Shown in pieces: positions 34,409 to 46,259 of a DNA stretch of 64,000 bases. This DNA is from Diospyros lotus. Taxonomy: Eukaryota > Streptophyta > Magnoliopsida > Ericales > Ebenaceae. The stretch lies in the NCBI RefSeq assembly GCF_014633365.1, contig NC_068350.1, forward strand, positions 28,139,119 through 28,203,118, in the 5' to 3' direction. A program made the position numbers and the translations under genes. Numbering within the stretch: position 1 is the stretch's first letter; each line of letters starts with the position of its first letter. The notes under the pieces were generated by a model. It was not told the origin of the DNA. It was given only the letters and a program-made list of their open reading frames with translations, and did not search any database.

Positions 34409-34770
34409 TGTAGTGACACGTAAGAGGACCTAAGAAATCTCGAGTGAAATAAATATTTTGAGGGCTTGGAAATTTTGAGAATTTAAATTCTCAGGAAATT
34501 AAGATGATTTTTTTTTTGGCCAAGGGAAATATTTTATAGGTATTTGTTTTTTAAAGAATGCAAGAATATCATTATTTGGAATTTTAGGATTTTACTAGAA
34601 TAAAGATTTTATTTTATTTGGGGAGAAATTGGAATAAATAAGTGAGGGGAATTTTGGAAGAATTTAATAGGAGTAAATTAAGGGATTTAATTAAAGAGAA
34701 ATTAGGAGAGTTATTATTAAAGTGGGATTATTCATGTAGGGTTGAGACATATAATTATACTAGGGAATGC

Positions 34771-34788
34771 CCGTGCCTAAAGGCACGG
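34771..34788 (-). terminator. Helitron 3' terminal hairpin
   Basis: CCGTGCC-TAAA-GGCACGG, a 7-bp perfect stem ending 7 bases before the terminal CTAG (minus-strand view), the signal that ends rolling-circle replication. Confidence 0.88.
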
Positions 34789-36271
34789 TGTAAATAATAT
34801 TAAGATTAAAAAAATAATAAAAAATAAAAATTAAATTAAAAAAATACTTTACAATTTGAATAAATTAAATTAAAAGTTAAATATCAAACAATACATACCA
34901 GTTAGTGTTATTGCTGCCAATCAAATATAAAAAAAAAATATCAAATACTAATTAGTGCTATTGTTGCAAATAGAAATTAAAATTAAAATACACACCAATT
35001 AGTGCTACTGCTGCCAATCAAATTATAATTACATAAAAAAAAATAAACATTATATTGTCATTCACCAAAAGAGTGGGTTAAACTTTTACAAAAAATAGGT
35101 TAAACCTTTACAAAATATGTATGCTTTACAAAAAATGTGTCAATAACATGTCTTCAAACATGTGTTTGCCCGAACTTCCTCCTCATTACTTTCCAAAAAG
35201 TCTTCGTATCAACTTGTATGTATCCCCAATGATGAACATGCACAATAATCTGGTAATTTGTGAAATAAAAAAAATATAGATTAGTACATTTGTTGGAAAT
35301 ATACACATCAAAATATACTTTGAGATTGAAATTACTTTATTACATCCCCATCAAAGCAAGATAGTTGTATTTCTCTTTTTAAGCTCCATATATTTTTTCA
35401 TCCAATCCTACAGAAGTCCATATTTCAAATTATTATCAAATTTAAATTTTAAAAAAAGTTATATAATCAATAGAAATAAATCTACATGGTTACCTTCTGA
35501 ACACTACAACAACACTTCAGGATAAACAATATTTGTAGTGGAATCCAAACAATCTTTAGGGAGCAGGATACTTATACGATCAAATGATGTACATCTGGAC
35601 AATGCCACATATAATTGCCCATGGCTAAACACTGGTATGCACAAATCGACCCCAACAAATTTCACAGATTGTCCTTGAGATTTATTAATACTCAAGGCAT
35701 AAGCCAATCAGACTGGAAATTAACGTCTTGTCATTTGAAAAGGCATTTCTGAAGAAGATGGTGCCAAAGATATCCTTGGTATGAATGCCAAATTGCCAAA
35801 CTTTTCTCCAGTTAAAATTTGAGCTTCAATTATGCGAGTGTTGCACCTAGTAACCATCAATCTTGTACCATTACATAGTCTATCTTTCGGTGCAATGTTT
35901 CTCAACAATATTATAGGACAACCCACCTTCAACTCTAACTTAAAAGTTGGCAACCCAGGAGGATCCAATGAATTTAAATATTCATTAGGATATCTATTTG
36001 TAATAGTAGGATAGACTTCATTATCTTCAGACATTTTATCTTCTGCAAGATAAGTATGTAATCTCCCTGGAAAGATATTCAATGCAGTAGTATTGATGTC
36101 ACTGACATCATCGTTACGCGCAGACAAAATTGTGTGTTCAGTTAAATATGTTGGGGTTGACGTCTCTATTATGTTCAACCGTGGGTAAACTGTAGAGAGT
36201 AATTCATTCAAATCTTGACATTTGTGTATTGTTGATGGAAGGTTAGCGATTTCTTGATGATTGGTCCCAAT

Positions 36272-36370
36272 CTAAAAAAAGTGAAATCAATAAAAAAATA
36301 AGAATGAAAACACAATTTATTAATTTAAAATAATCTATATAATATGACACAAAGGTTATAGTAGTGTTAC
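36272..36370 (-). other. Intron in the Helitron helicase
   Basis: Minus-strand GAG|GTAACACTAC ... TTTTTTTAG|ATTGGG, AT-rich, 99 bp, at a point where coding on both sides belongs to the same helicase. Confidence 0.6.
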
Positions 36371-36749
36371 CTCCATCACAAAATTTGCAAAATTAGCATT
36401 TTCACGGTCTTCATGATTCAAGCGCATATTCAAATCCAAAGTTAAGATATGTATATGCTTCCATAGAATAGAGTGTCTTAATGATGCATTCACAATTTGC
36501 TCACGAAATCCTTTGGGTATAACTGGTAAGATTTGTCGAAAGTCTCCACCAAGAACAACAGTAATACCCCCAAATGGCTTGTCACTATCACAAATATCCC
36601 TCAATGTACGATCAACCGCCTCAACACAATGTCTATGTTGCATCGGAACTTCATCCCAAATTATGAGTTTTGTTTCTCTAAATAACTCAGCTTGTAATAA
36701 TTGTTTACTAAGCCCACAATTTGAATTTTCCAACACATCTAATGGGATA

Positions 36750-36915
36750 GAAAATGTTGAATGTGCAGTGCGACCTCCGACCAGTAACAATGATGCAATT
36801 CTAGATGAAGCCACAGTAATAACAATATGCCCGAAAATGTTGAATGTGCAGTGCGACCTCCGACCAGTAACAATGATGCAATTCTAGATGAAGCCACAGT
36901 AATAACAATATGCCC
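36750..36915. repeat. 83-bp tandem duplication in the helicase gene
   Basis: Two adjacent copies (GAAAATGTTGAATGTGCAGT...) with no visible difference. 83 is not a multiple of three, so it shifts the frame just after the Walker A region. Confidence 0.9.
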
Positions 36916-37096
36916 AAGGTTGAGACATTTTAATGCTATTGTATTGTACAAAAATGTTTTCCCTATTCCAACACCCCCATTTAGAAAGAAAACAACTCCT
37001 TTATTTTGAAAAACTGAAGAAGTGATTGTGTTATAAGCATTCCGCTGTCCATTATTGAGACAATCAATAGAAATTTGTGGATCTGTCTGTTGTGCC

Positions 37097-38608
37097 TGTT
37101 GGAAATGTATGCCCTAAAGACAAGTTTTGTTTAATTTATGGTAATGATGTTTCTTTTAGTCAGTTTATGGCACATATATTATTTGCATTTAATTGTTGGA
37201 AAAGTGTCCATGCTATTAAGTAAGTGATTCATGTGATGGGTCGTTCTTCACAGTTAGGCATGAATCATGGGTACTTAATAAGCAAGAAAACATTACTCTT
37301 GATCTTTTGATAGAACTGGGCATTCTATCATGATAAGATCATTGTGCAATAGATCCTAATGGAGGATGGCTTGCCTTAGCCAGTAAACAGTTCGTTTACT
37401 CTAATTGTACAGGCGCATTTGGAATGCGTAGAGTGGACCTGTGATAGAAGCTAATGACAAAGTACTAATTATCATGGAGCTAGTCTATCACTGCTACTAC
37501 GTGGACGAGTACTCTAATACTTGAGTATTAGTTGGTGGTCTAGTGAACCTAGAGCTATATTCTTAGATTCACTGTAGGTGAGGTCTATCAAAGATCAATA
37601 ACCTTTTGAGTTGGGAGTATGGTTTCTAATTAGCTAAGACAGACTAATACAAGATGGTTTCTGTGATTCACCCCCTTGTGATTGTCCAAGAATAATCAAA
37701 TAATCCAGGGCCCTAGGAACGTGACTTAAGAGTGTGTGCTTCTGGGTAGCTCCCAGTGATAAGCAAGTACATTCGAGTAGTTACGGATTATTGGACTAGT
37801 GATCTAAGGATGGTAGAAATCATTTAGAGAGGTGTTAGTACATTATTCCTTTCTAAATGATGGGTGTTACGCAGAGGGGTATTTTCGTCATTACACTAGT
37901 AGGTCAAAGACATGGCATATGCAAAATTATTCGTGGGGTCAGTGTTACCATATGGTGATAGTTGGAACACTTAGAATGACAAAATATAGCTACTAGGTAG
38001 CAGGGATATTTTGGTTATTTTAGTAGCCGTGAATAATTTATCTTTTGGTCCCCGGGGTAGCTCGATTTAACTCATCTATTATTTAATACATTTGGCTTGT
38101 TGGATGAATTACATTGAGAGATAATTATTTTATTCAGAATGGTCCATAATTAATTGGGCTAGAATAAAATAATAGTTCATTAGTTTTTAATTAATTAATT
38201 GGGCTAACCCAATTAGAAAAATTAATTAAATGGACTTGGCCCATTAGGGTTTGGCCCACTAGGGTTTTAACCCTAGGGTTCTCCCTTTATATTCTCTCCT
38301 TGGTTGTTTTTTCATCCAAGTCAATTTTTGACTCTTCTTCACCGAAAGAGAGGCCACGAGTTCGAGTCATACTTCGGAAGATCGAAAGAGAACCGTTCAA
38401 GTTCTGATGCGAAGGAGCCGAAGGATTGCAGGACAGCCGTCATCTCCACCACGCGAAGAAGCTCCCGCTCATCCTCCTCCTCTTGCTTCATTCCGTCCAG
38501 TAATCCGTAGAAGAAGTAAGTTTCCTAGATTCTAATCAATACGAGGAAAGTTTTTTTTTTTTAAAATCGCTTCCGTTGCATGCTATGTTTCCTCGGGATG
38601 ATCCTTCA
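37097..38608 (+). mobile_element. Solo LTR (1512 bp) nested in the Helitron
   Basis: Starts TGTTGGAAATGT and ends GATCCTTCA, plus orientation, with a perfect duplication GTGCC (37092-37096 and 38609-38613). Same family and same length as 25414-26925. It lies between the Rep and helicase parts of the RepHel gene. Confidence 0.94.
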
Positions 38609-38613
38609 GTGCC

Positions 38614-41600
38614 TCACTCTACAATTGTCGATGTTCGAATATCAATCGATTACCAACTACTGCACTCCAATTTGCAGTAGGTTGTGGCATGGGTGGGAAG
38701 TCAATTAAAATTTTGCCTGATTCATGAAGCATTTGATTCAAAAGATGGAGACCATAATCTTTAATTTGAGCTTCAGTTGGGTTAGAAATGGCAAACAATG
38801 TACGAATTTTATGTGCAAGATCATCACATATATGCGTTGAGAATTGATTCCATAATGCACATGGATTTAGTGGAGAGCACTGGGTGAGAATAATACTAAA
38901 CAATCTCCTCAATTGATATCTAGCTTTCATAACTGCCGCCTCTTTCAAGCATTGTATCCAGTCTTCATCATCTTCTAAAAGCCCCCTTGCAACACATGCT
39001 AATTTAAATGTATCATGCACAACATTATCGACCGTGCGTAAAGACCGAAATGACTTTGGTCCTTTGACAACGGTTAGTAACAAACGCAGATAAAATCTTT
39101 CACCACAATTAGTGCTAGCAAAATACATTCTACCAATTGCAAATCCCCTTTCTCTTGATTTTCATCTCTTTTCCGACTTGAGCCAAACATAATGTTGTGG
39201 AAATTCTTGATAAGTGAATGGACATTCATCTTCACTGCCAGCACAATATGCAAAGAAGCCAGTAAGAGTTGACATTTGTTGACCAACTCTAGATTGAATC
39301 GTTTCTAATGACTCTTCTGGGTTAAAACCAACGCGATGCATTCCAGGTAAATGAAGTGCCAATCGTACAACTGTTGGCATCTCTGCATGCAAAGGATGAC
39401 CAAATATTCGCCAAGCAGCTTCTAGAGGTCCAATATACCTTGCATCGAGATATTGTTGAATCTCATTTATCATTCCTAACACCATCGTTGTACGATCATA
39501 ACCCTTATAAATGTACTTATGTATATACTTGACACATCTCATCCCAGCACAAACTTCCACATTTATATGACAGTTGAAAAGTTTAGAAAGATATGCATTG
39601 TATGGCACGACATCCCTGTTATCAACTTCTTGTCCCCTCACAGTATGTACTTAACCATTATTGCAACGACGATAGATAGGGTATCCATCTTGATCCATAG
39701 TTGTTGTTTCTATAAAAACTCGAGGGTATCTCTTAGTGCATCTACCATTTTCCATACATGGTGCTTGCGGATTTCGAGCACCACATGCTCCATGTACCAT
39801 ACAACATTTGATAGTTTCAAAAAGCACAGGATCATCTTTTGGGTCTGGAAATTCTGCACAGACTAATTTGTCTACTTGCGCACATGTCTGAATTTTGTCT
39901 GGGCCCTTAAGAAATAAAAGTGCATGCATATGAGGGAGGCCTCGTTTTTGAAATTCAATTGTAAAAACATGTGCAACTTTATTTCCAAACACCTTATTTG
40001 TTTCTATCACCTTTATCAAACATTTTCTCTTCAACTCAAAAACACGGGCAATTAAATTAGGACGATCAATAGGTTTTTGATGTGGTAATAATGCTGAAGT
40101 AATTTCTGGCCAATTGGGATTTGCAATCATGGTTAGAAAAATATCTGGGTGTTGATTGTATCACGTGATAGCCATTGAATCTTGAAAAATTTCAAACATA
40201 TGTCTTAGACTACCAGTAAATGAAGATTGCAAAATAAACCTTTGACCAATTTGACCAGGTCGCATATAATCTGGATCCATATCTGACAACTCTTGGTAAA
40301 GCTCAGCCCGAAGTTTCACTTGATTAAGCTTGTAGTATCTCAATCGATTTTGCTCAGTTGCAGCCCAAGCATTTACCAAAAACTCTTGAAATAGTTTTCC
40401 ACCTCTCAAAATTGTTGAATACTCTGTGGGTCGTTCAAACAAACGATAACTATAAAAATCCATTTGAGTAAGTCGATTAGTTGAAGGTCGATCATACTGA
40501 ACATTCCACAATTTCAATTCAGGTTCCCATCCAAGCTCACCATATGGAAATAATAGAACATAATGTAATGGCAAATATGCTGGGTGACATTCATTAATTT
40601 GCATCAACTCATTATTTCCTCAAAAATGTAAGATAATATTTCTCATTCCACTTGTCTCTGTTCCATCACCCGGTATTACAATTGCAATCTCATCTGCAGT
40701 TGGTAGGTTATATCGACATTGATCAGTTCTTGAATTGTAATGAAGATGAGCAGGTAGATTGTGTCCTGCCGAGTCTAATTGATGTAAAATGACATGAGCC
40801 TGGCGAAATTTATCTACAAATGCATTGACTTGCAACAAACTATCCTGAATAGTTTTGAGAACATCCCTTCTCAAGATAGGATTTCTACGATTACGAATTT
40901 CTAAAGCTGAATCAGGGTCATAGATATACAGTTGAGCATAACTCGCATCCTGCCTTGGTTGTGGTTGTAGTGATCCTGTTCGATGTCATAATTCCCCATG
41001 AATTTTGAATGATGTAGGGCCCCTTCCACTGAGTACTCTAGGATTTAATATAGCACCAAGACTCGTAAAAGCATTGGCTGCGTTGTACACTCGAGTATAA
41101 CTTCGAAAGGATTTTGATTGATCATTATTCCCATCATACAACGCCTGAAGTGGTGGAGGGGGTGTAATAAGTAAAGGTAGCCTAACCTTTCCTTCCAAAT
41201 AGCAAGTTCCTAACCTTTCCTTCCAAATAGCAAGTTCCGAATAAGGGACGTTTCATTGATGATTTTGTCAATTTTTCATCCATCCAATGTAAGGCTGAAC
41301 AATAAGGACATAATACATCCATCTTGCCAAGATAATGGCGGCAAGAATCCTTGTGTACCCGAATGTCAATTGATGTACTCATAGGCATGTCTTCTAATTC
41401 ATCATCAGTACATAAATCTTCTTGAAGAAATTGATTTATAGGAGTAGACCTATGAATATTTGTGTATAAATAAAAATTTGTAAAACAAAACGATATGAGT
41501 AAAAGTATGTATTTCAAGATTATGCACAGTAGTTTACCGATTTCTTTGCGGAGTTAAAGATGTGATTGACATAGAAAACGAACATGTAGAATGATGGGTA

Positions 41601-41830
41601 ACCATTATTCGTTTTTGTGCCGAATAAGAATCTTCAGTTATTGTTTCCCACTCCAGCCCAGTGCGATCGCGACGAATTGGTGTTAAAGAAGATTGTCTTG
41701 GGTTAATACATTCCTTTGATCTTTCTCGTTCTCGTCGCAGGCGTTGTCCCAATTGGTATGCAGAACATGACTTTTGATTTTTTTCACGTTCTCGTCGTGC
41801 ACGTTGGGCCAATGTAGCTTTTGATAACAC
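38614..41830 (-). pseudogene. Helitron RepHel, Rep (HUH nuclease) part
   Basis: It reads from 41830 leftward: a basic N-terminus, a zinc-finger region (CRHYLGKMDVLCPYCSALHW near 41300), then the Helitron_like_N domain, the HUH motif RGLPHMHALLFL (near 39930), and cysteine-rich CMVHGACG...CTKRYPR. The two-tyrosine region KYIHKYIYKGYDR (near 39510) follows, then the long linker toward the helicase. Split by several stops and frameshifts (near 41530, 41190, 40985, 40615, 40150, 39650 and 39150). A 28-bp duplication lies near 41187-41240. Confidence 0.91.
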
Positions 41831-43247
41831 ATTATCATTGTGTGCCTATAATGAGAATATTTTAGGAGTATGCACTTGTTGGTTTAAAGACACTACCCAT
41901 CTCTTTAGTGTCTAATGTTTTCTACTTTCCTTTTTATTCTTCATGTTCTTTCCCTAAAAATTTCTTATAAGAAAAATAAAAATTTAAAAAAACTATATTA
42001 TGTAGTTTTCTATTTTTTTTTTTATGTTTTTCTCTTATAAATTTTCTTCTCTTATTCGTTTTCTTCTATTTTTAATAGACAAACATATTAAAAATTTAGA
42101 TTAATGCTTACTTTAACATGTTTTAGAAAAACATTCCACATTCAATAAAAAGAATTTTGAATAAATATTTGAAAATAAACTTTTTAAAAATGTACATAGA
42201 AAAGAGTACATGACACTATGTAATTCCTAAAAAAATTAATATGACAATATTCGAAAAAGAAATTTTTAAAACTTGTTGAGAAACCATACCACATGATGTG
42301 CATTTTTCTTTCCTTTGCCAAAGGGATAGCTTTTTCTTTTTCCTTTGCCTTTGCCTTTAATAAAAAATAAGTAGAATATATTTATAAATTATTTTTAAAA
42401 TAATAAGAAAATGTATATCCTTACCTCATGAATGCGAATAGTATTAAGGTCACGCTCATCGCGAATAACAACGTTAACATTTCTTTCTTAAAGAAATCGA
42501 ATCTATACATACAAACACATTAGAGTGATAAATAAAATTTTATACACATAAATAAAAAAATTAATAAACGGAATTGATATTACGGTTTGGTGTAAGTCTC
42601 CATCCACCTATAAAGTATGAGGAAAAAAACATTCTATTAGAAGAAAATTAGATATGATAAGTTTTTTTTTTTTAAAAAAAATAGGCCTTACATTATAAGA
42701 GAGGTACTTAAAATTATATGAAGAAAAAAAAACTTACTTGACCAAAAATAGTGATATTGTCCATAACTGTTGTACTTCAACCTAAAAATATTTGGTTATA
42801 TAATTTTAGACACCAAAAATAAAAAATTAGCAATACTAAATAGTTAACATGGATTTATTTGGCAATGTCATGTTATTTCCAAATCAGTTGCTACTAAATT
42901 AAATAATAAAATTTAATATCTTATTTAAATAAATAACTGTCATGTATAAAAAATACTTAACGGGTTATAATCAAGATGTATTTTAACAATCACATTAAAA
43001 TGATAAAATTAAAATTGGAACACAACAATTGTCCAAATTTGAACTCTTATCTTTCCTAATTGACTTCACTTTTATATTAATGAAATTAAAACCAAAATCA
43101 AAACCTGGTATGAATAATTATCACTTGGAAAGTCCATGGCAATCGTCGCCCGTTGCTGGCCGCCATGGCTGCGACCATCAATGGAAAGAACCCTGATTCG
43201 AGGTCGAAGAAGTTTGGGTTCTTGACTGTGAGTGGTTGGGAACCCTT

Positions 43248-43293
43248 GTGTTCCCCGACCCCCATGGGTCAGGAACTCTTGGTCGGGGAACAC
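43248..43293. repeat. 13-bp inverted repeat with 20-bp loop
   Basis: GTGTTCCCCGACC (43248-43260) and GGTCGGGGAACAC (43281-43293) are perfectly complementary. They lie in a GC-rich island inside the Helitron. Confidence 0.85.
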
Positions 43294-45139
43294 GTTTTTT
43301 TTTTATGTTATTTTAATTAAAAAAATTGATTATAATAAAATAAAAAATAGAATTAATAAAATAAAAAAATAACACAAATAAATGAATTCTTTTTGAGTAA
43401 CCAATTTCGATTTAAAATCACCTTTCATCATCATTAAAGAAAGAAGTTTTTATTTCTTTTGAAATTAAATCATTTATGACTGTTTTTTTTATTTAAAAAA
43501 TTTCAAATGTTGTAGTCCATAATTTTTTTAAAAATTGATATTTAGAATACTTAATATTAGATTCCAAACTGAAAATTAAAAACCATTTTAAACGTGAGCA
43601 TCTGTGCATACATAAACATGTAGTGTAGTCCATAATGTTTTAATTGCTTCTAAACATTATGTCTATACACATAAGTTTGCTTCTGTGCATACACATACAC
43701 ATTAGTTTGCTTATAAACTGTTTAATGTTTATGTATGCACAGAATCAATTAATCTTAATTAAAAAAATTTAAAAATTGCCACCCATGGAGCATCTTTTGA
43801 CGCCCATATACATACACAGCATCTTTTGCTACATACACATACATAAATTAATTTTTTAATTAACAATAGAGCATCTTTTGATAGAAATGCTCATAACTCA
43901 GACATGTATTTGCTCATTCAAGTAACAGTAAGATCTTGACAGAAACCATTTGATAGAAATACATGCACATAAATACACAGAAACGAACTCCATTTGATAG
44001 AAATGCTCCCATTTCACTTCATTTGGCAGAAACACTCAAATAAAGAGAGAAACGCTCGTTAATTAAAAATTTGACAGAAACGCTATATATATGCATTTCT
44101 GTTAATCCATATGGATTAAACATTATCCGCAAATGGATTAAACATTAAGATCTTGCATTAAGAATTATGTGAAAGAAATCTTTGCGTGAAAAGAGGGAAA
44201 CAATTAAAATGAAGTGAGATGGGAAGTGGAGTGGGAATCAGTAGGAAAGACATCTTGCATTAAACATTAATGCAAATGGAGTTCATTTGAGATGGGAGAG
44301 TTTCTGTCAAATGGATTAAACATTAAGATCTTGCATATATATATATATATATAACAGAAAACATTAAACATTAAATTCCAAACGTAACTCGAATGAGCAG
44401 CAAACATTAAACAGGAAACATTATATTGCTTCTGTGCATACATAAACATTAAACAAAGAACAACAAACATAAATATATACATAGACTTGCAAACATTAGA
44501 TTCCAAACTGAAAACATTAAACATTAAACATTTGACTACTTCCTTCACAATCTAATAGTGAGCAGCAAACACACAAAATATATTTATATGTATGTAAACA
44601 ACGAACACCATCATTTTTGGCGTACATACACAGAAATACATACACATATATGTGGCGTTGGTAGGGGTGACGGGGATGGCAAGGCGAGCTGCACTGTGGC
44701 CGGGTGGCAGCAACGACGGGTGTGAGCGATTGCAGGGGCAACGGGGGCGATGGTACACGTGTATATCTATATAATTAATAATTTTAAAATATCAAATATC
44801 GAATGTACACAAAATAATAGGATACACATAATCAAATGTACATAATGAATAATCAAATACACAATTAGATACACACAAACACACATATTTGTATACATAA
44901 ACTAAACTAAATTAAATTAACACACACACACACACGTGTATATTAATTAATCAAATGTACACTAAATTAATAATTTTAAAATATCAAATCTACACAAAAC
45001 ATAAAACACTATAAAAAATACACAAAATAATAGGATACAAATAATCAAATGTACATAAATTAACACACATATTTGTATACAGTAAACTAAATTAAATTAA
45101 CACTAAATTAATTTACAGTAAACTAACACTAAATGAATT

Positions 45140-45210
45140 TACACTAAACTAAATTAACACACACACACACACACACACGCATACACACACACACACGCGC
45201 GCGCATATAT
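45140..45210. repeat. CA/CG dinucleotide microsatellite
   Basis: (AC)n with interspersed GC and a CGCGCGC block, inside the AT-rich Helitron 5' region. Confidence 0.85.
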
Positions 45211-46259
45211 CTATATAATACACTAAATTAATAATTTTAAAATATCAAATGTACACAAAACATAAAACACTATAAAAAATACACAAAATAATATGATACA
45301 AATAATCAATGTACATATATTAACACACATATTTGTATACAGTAAACTAAATTAAATTAACACTAAATTAATTTACAGTAAACTAACACTAAATTAAATT
45401 AAATTAACACTAAATGAATTTACACTAAACTAAATTAACACACATATCTGTATACATAATCAAATAACACACATAAAACATAAAATAGTATAAAAAATAC
45501 AGAAAATAATAGGATACACATAAACAATTAAATACACACATACACATAATCAAATACACACATATCTGTATACATAAACTAAACTAAATTAAATTAACAC
45601 TAAATTAATTTACACTAAACTAACACTAAACTAAATTAAATGAAGACCAAATACACGTTGCGCAACTGTTGTAAATTAATACACGTCTTGAAGCAGCGCA
45701 ACAGTTGTAGAACACCAAATACCTTCTGGAAGTGAACACCATATATATATCTATATATATATAGAGAGAGAGAGGACCTTCTGGAAGTGGGCGGCAGCGG
45801 CGTGGCGGGGGCGACGGAAGTGCATAGCAGGGGCGACGATGCAAGGACGCGGCGGGCGATGCAGAAGCAGCGACAATGGGCGACGATGGCGTGGGTGGGT
45901 TACGCGGCGGCAAGAGAGGGAGAGAGACAGAGAAGGGGGCGGGAAAGGGGCGGCGACGATGGGGTGGGTGGGTCGGCCGCAGGTGAGAGAGAGAAAGAGA
46001 GAGGGAGAGAGAGAGGCACTGTGGGAAATAGGGAAAGTTTTGGACTAGCAGGTGGGAAACAGAGAGGGAGAGAGAAAGGCAGAGAAGGAAACACAGTTGG
46101 GCGTGCGGCGTGATGGGATGGTTTTGGGCGAGAGGCCGCGAGGGAGGGGGGGGACGCGGATCTTAGCTGTTGAATTAATTTGAGAATAATTGATCTCAGC
46201 CACACAAACATAGATTGTCTCTACACATTTTCAAAAACCTTTTTGCTATATTATATAGA

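Larger units (their letters stand above)
35504..37096 (-). pseudogene. Helitron RepHel, PIF1-like helicase part
   Basis: Walker [10 protein letters not shown] (near 36985), Walker B-like LIIWDEVPM (near 36655), [12 protein letters not shown] (motif III, near 36540), and the C-terminal [14 protein letters not shown] and [12 protein letters not shown] (motifs V and VI, near 35690-35600). A consensus 99-bp intron (minus GTAACA...TTTTTTTAG, 36272-36370) separates the two halves. An 83-bp tandem duplication (36750-36832 = 36833-36915) and stops near 35707-35717 disable it. It continues from the Rep part across the solo LTR. Confidence 0.9.
34760..46259 (-). mobile_element. Helitron with complete ends (about 11.5 kb, 10.0 kb without nested LTR)
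   Basis: The minus-strand 5' end is TCTATATAATATAGC at 46259. The 3' end is CTAG at 34760, preceded by a hairpin (34771-34788) at the distance expected of Helitrons. The insertion lies between A and T (A before TC, T after CTAG) without target duplication. It encodes a broken RepHel protein (35504-41830), and a 1512-bp solo LTR has inserted in it. The 5' 4.4 kb is noncoding. Confidence 0.92.
41831..46259 (-). other. Helitron 5' noncoding region with possible captured fragments
   Basis: Very AT-rich with many short repeats (AAACATTAAACATTA near 44330-44530; ACTAAATTAAATTAACAC near 44900-45640). Three GC-rich islands stand out: 43130-43290, 44640-44760 and 45780-46160. The last has a long CT-rich strand and a proline-rich frame on the minus strand, like a plant 5' leader plus first codons. 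Capture of host gene pieces is possible but unproven. Confidence 0.45.

Noticed and set aside
45626..46211. Proline/arginine-rich frames as a host gene
   Set aside because: Composition follows CT/GA-rich DNA; no domain recognised. Kept only as a possible captured fragment.
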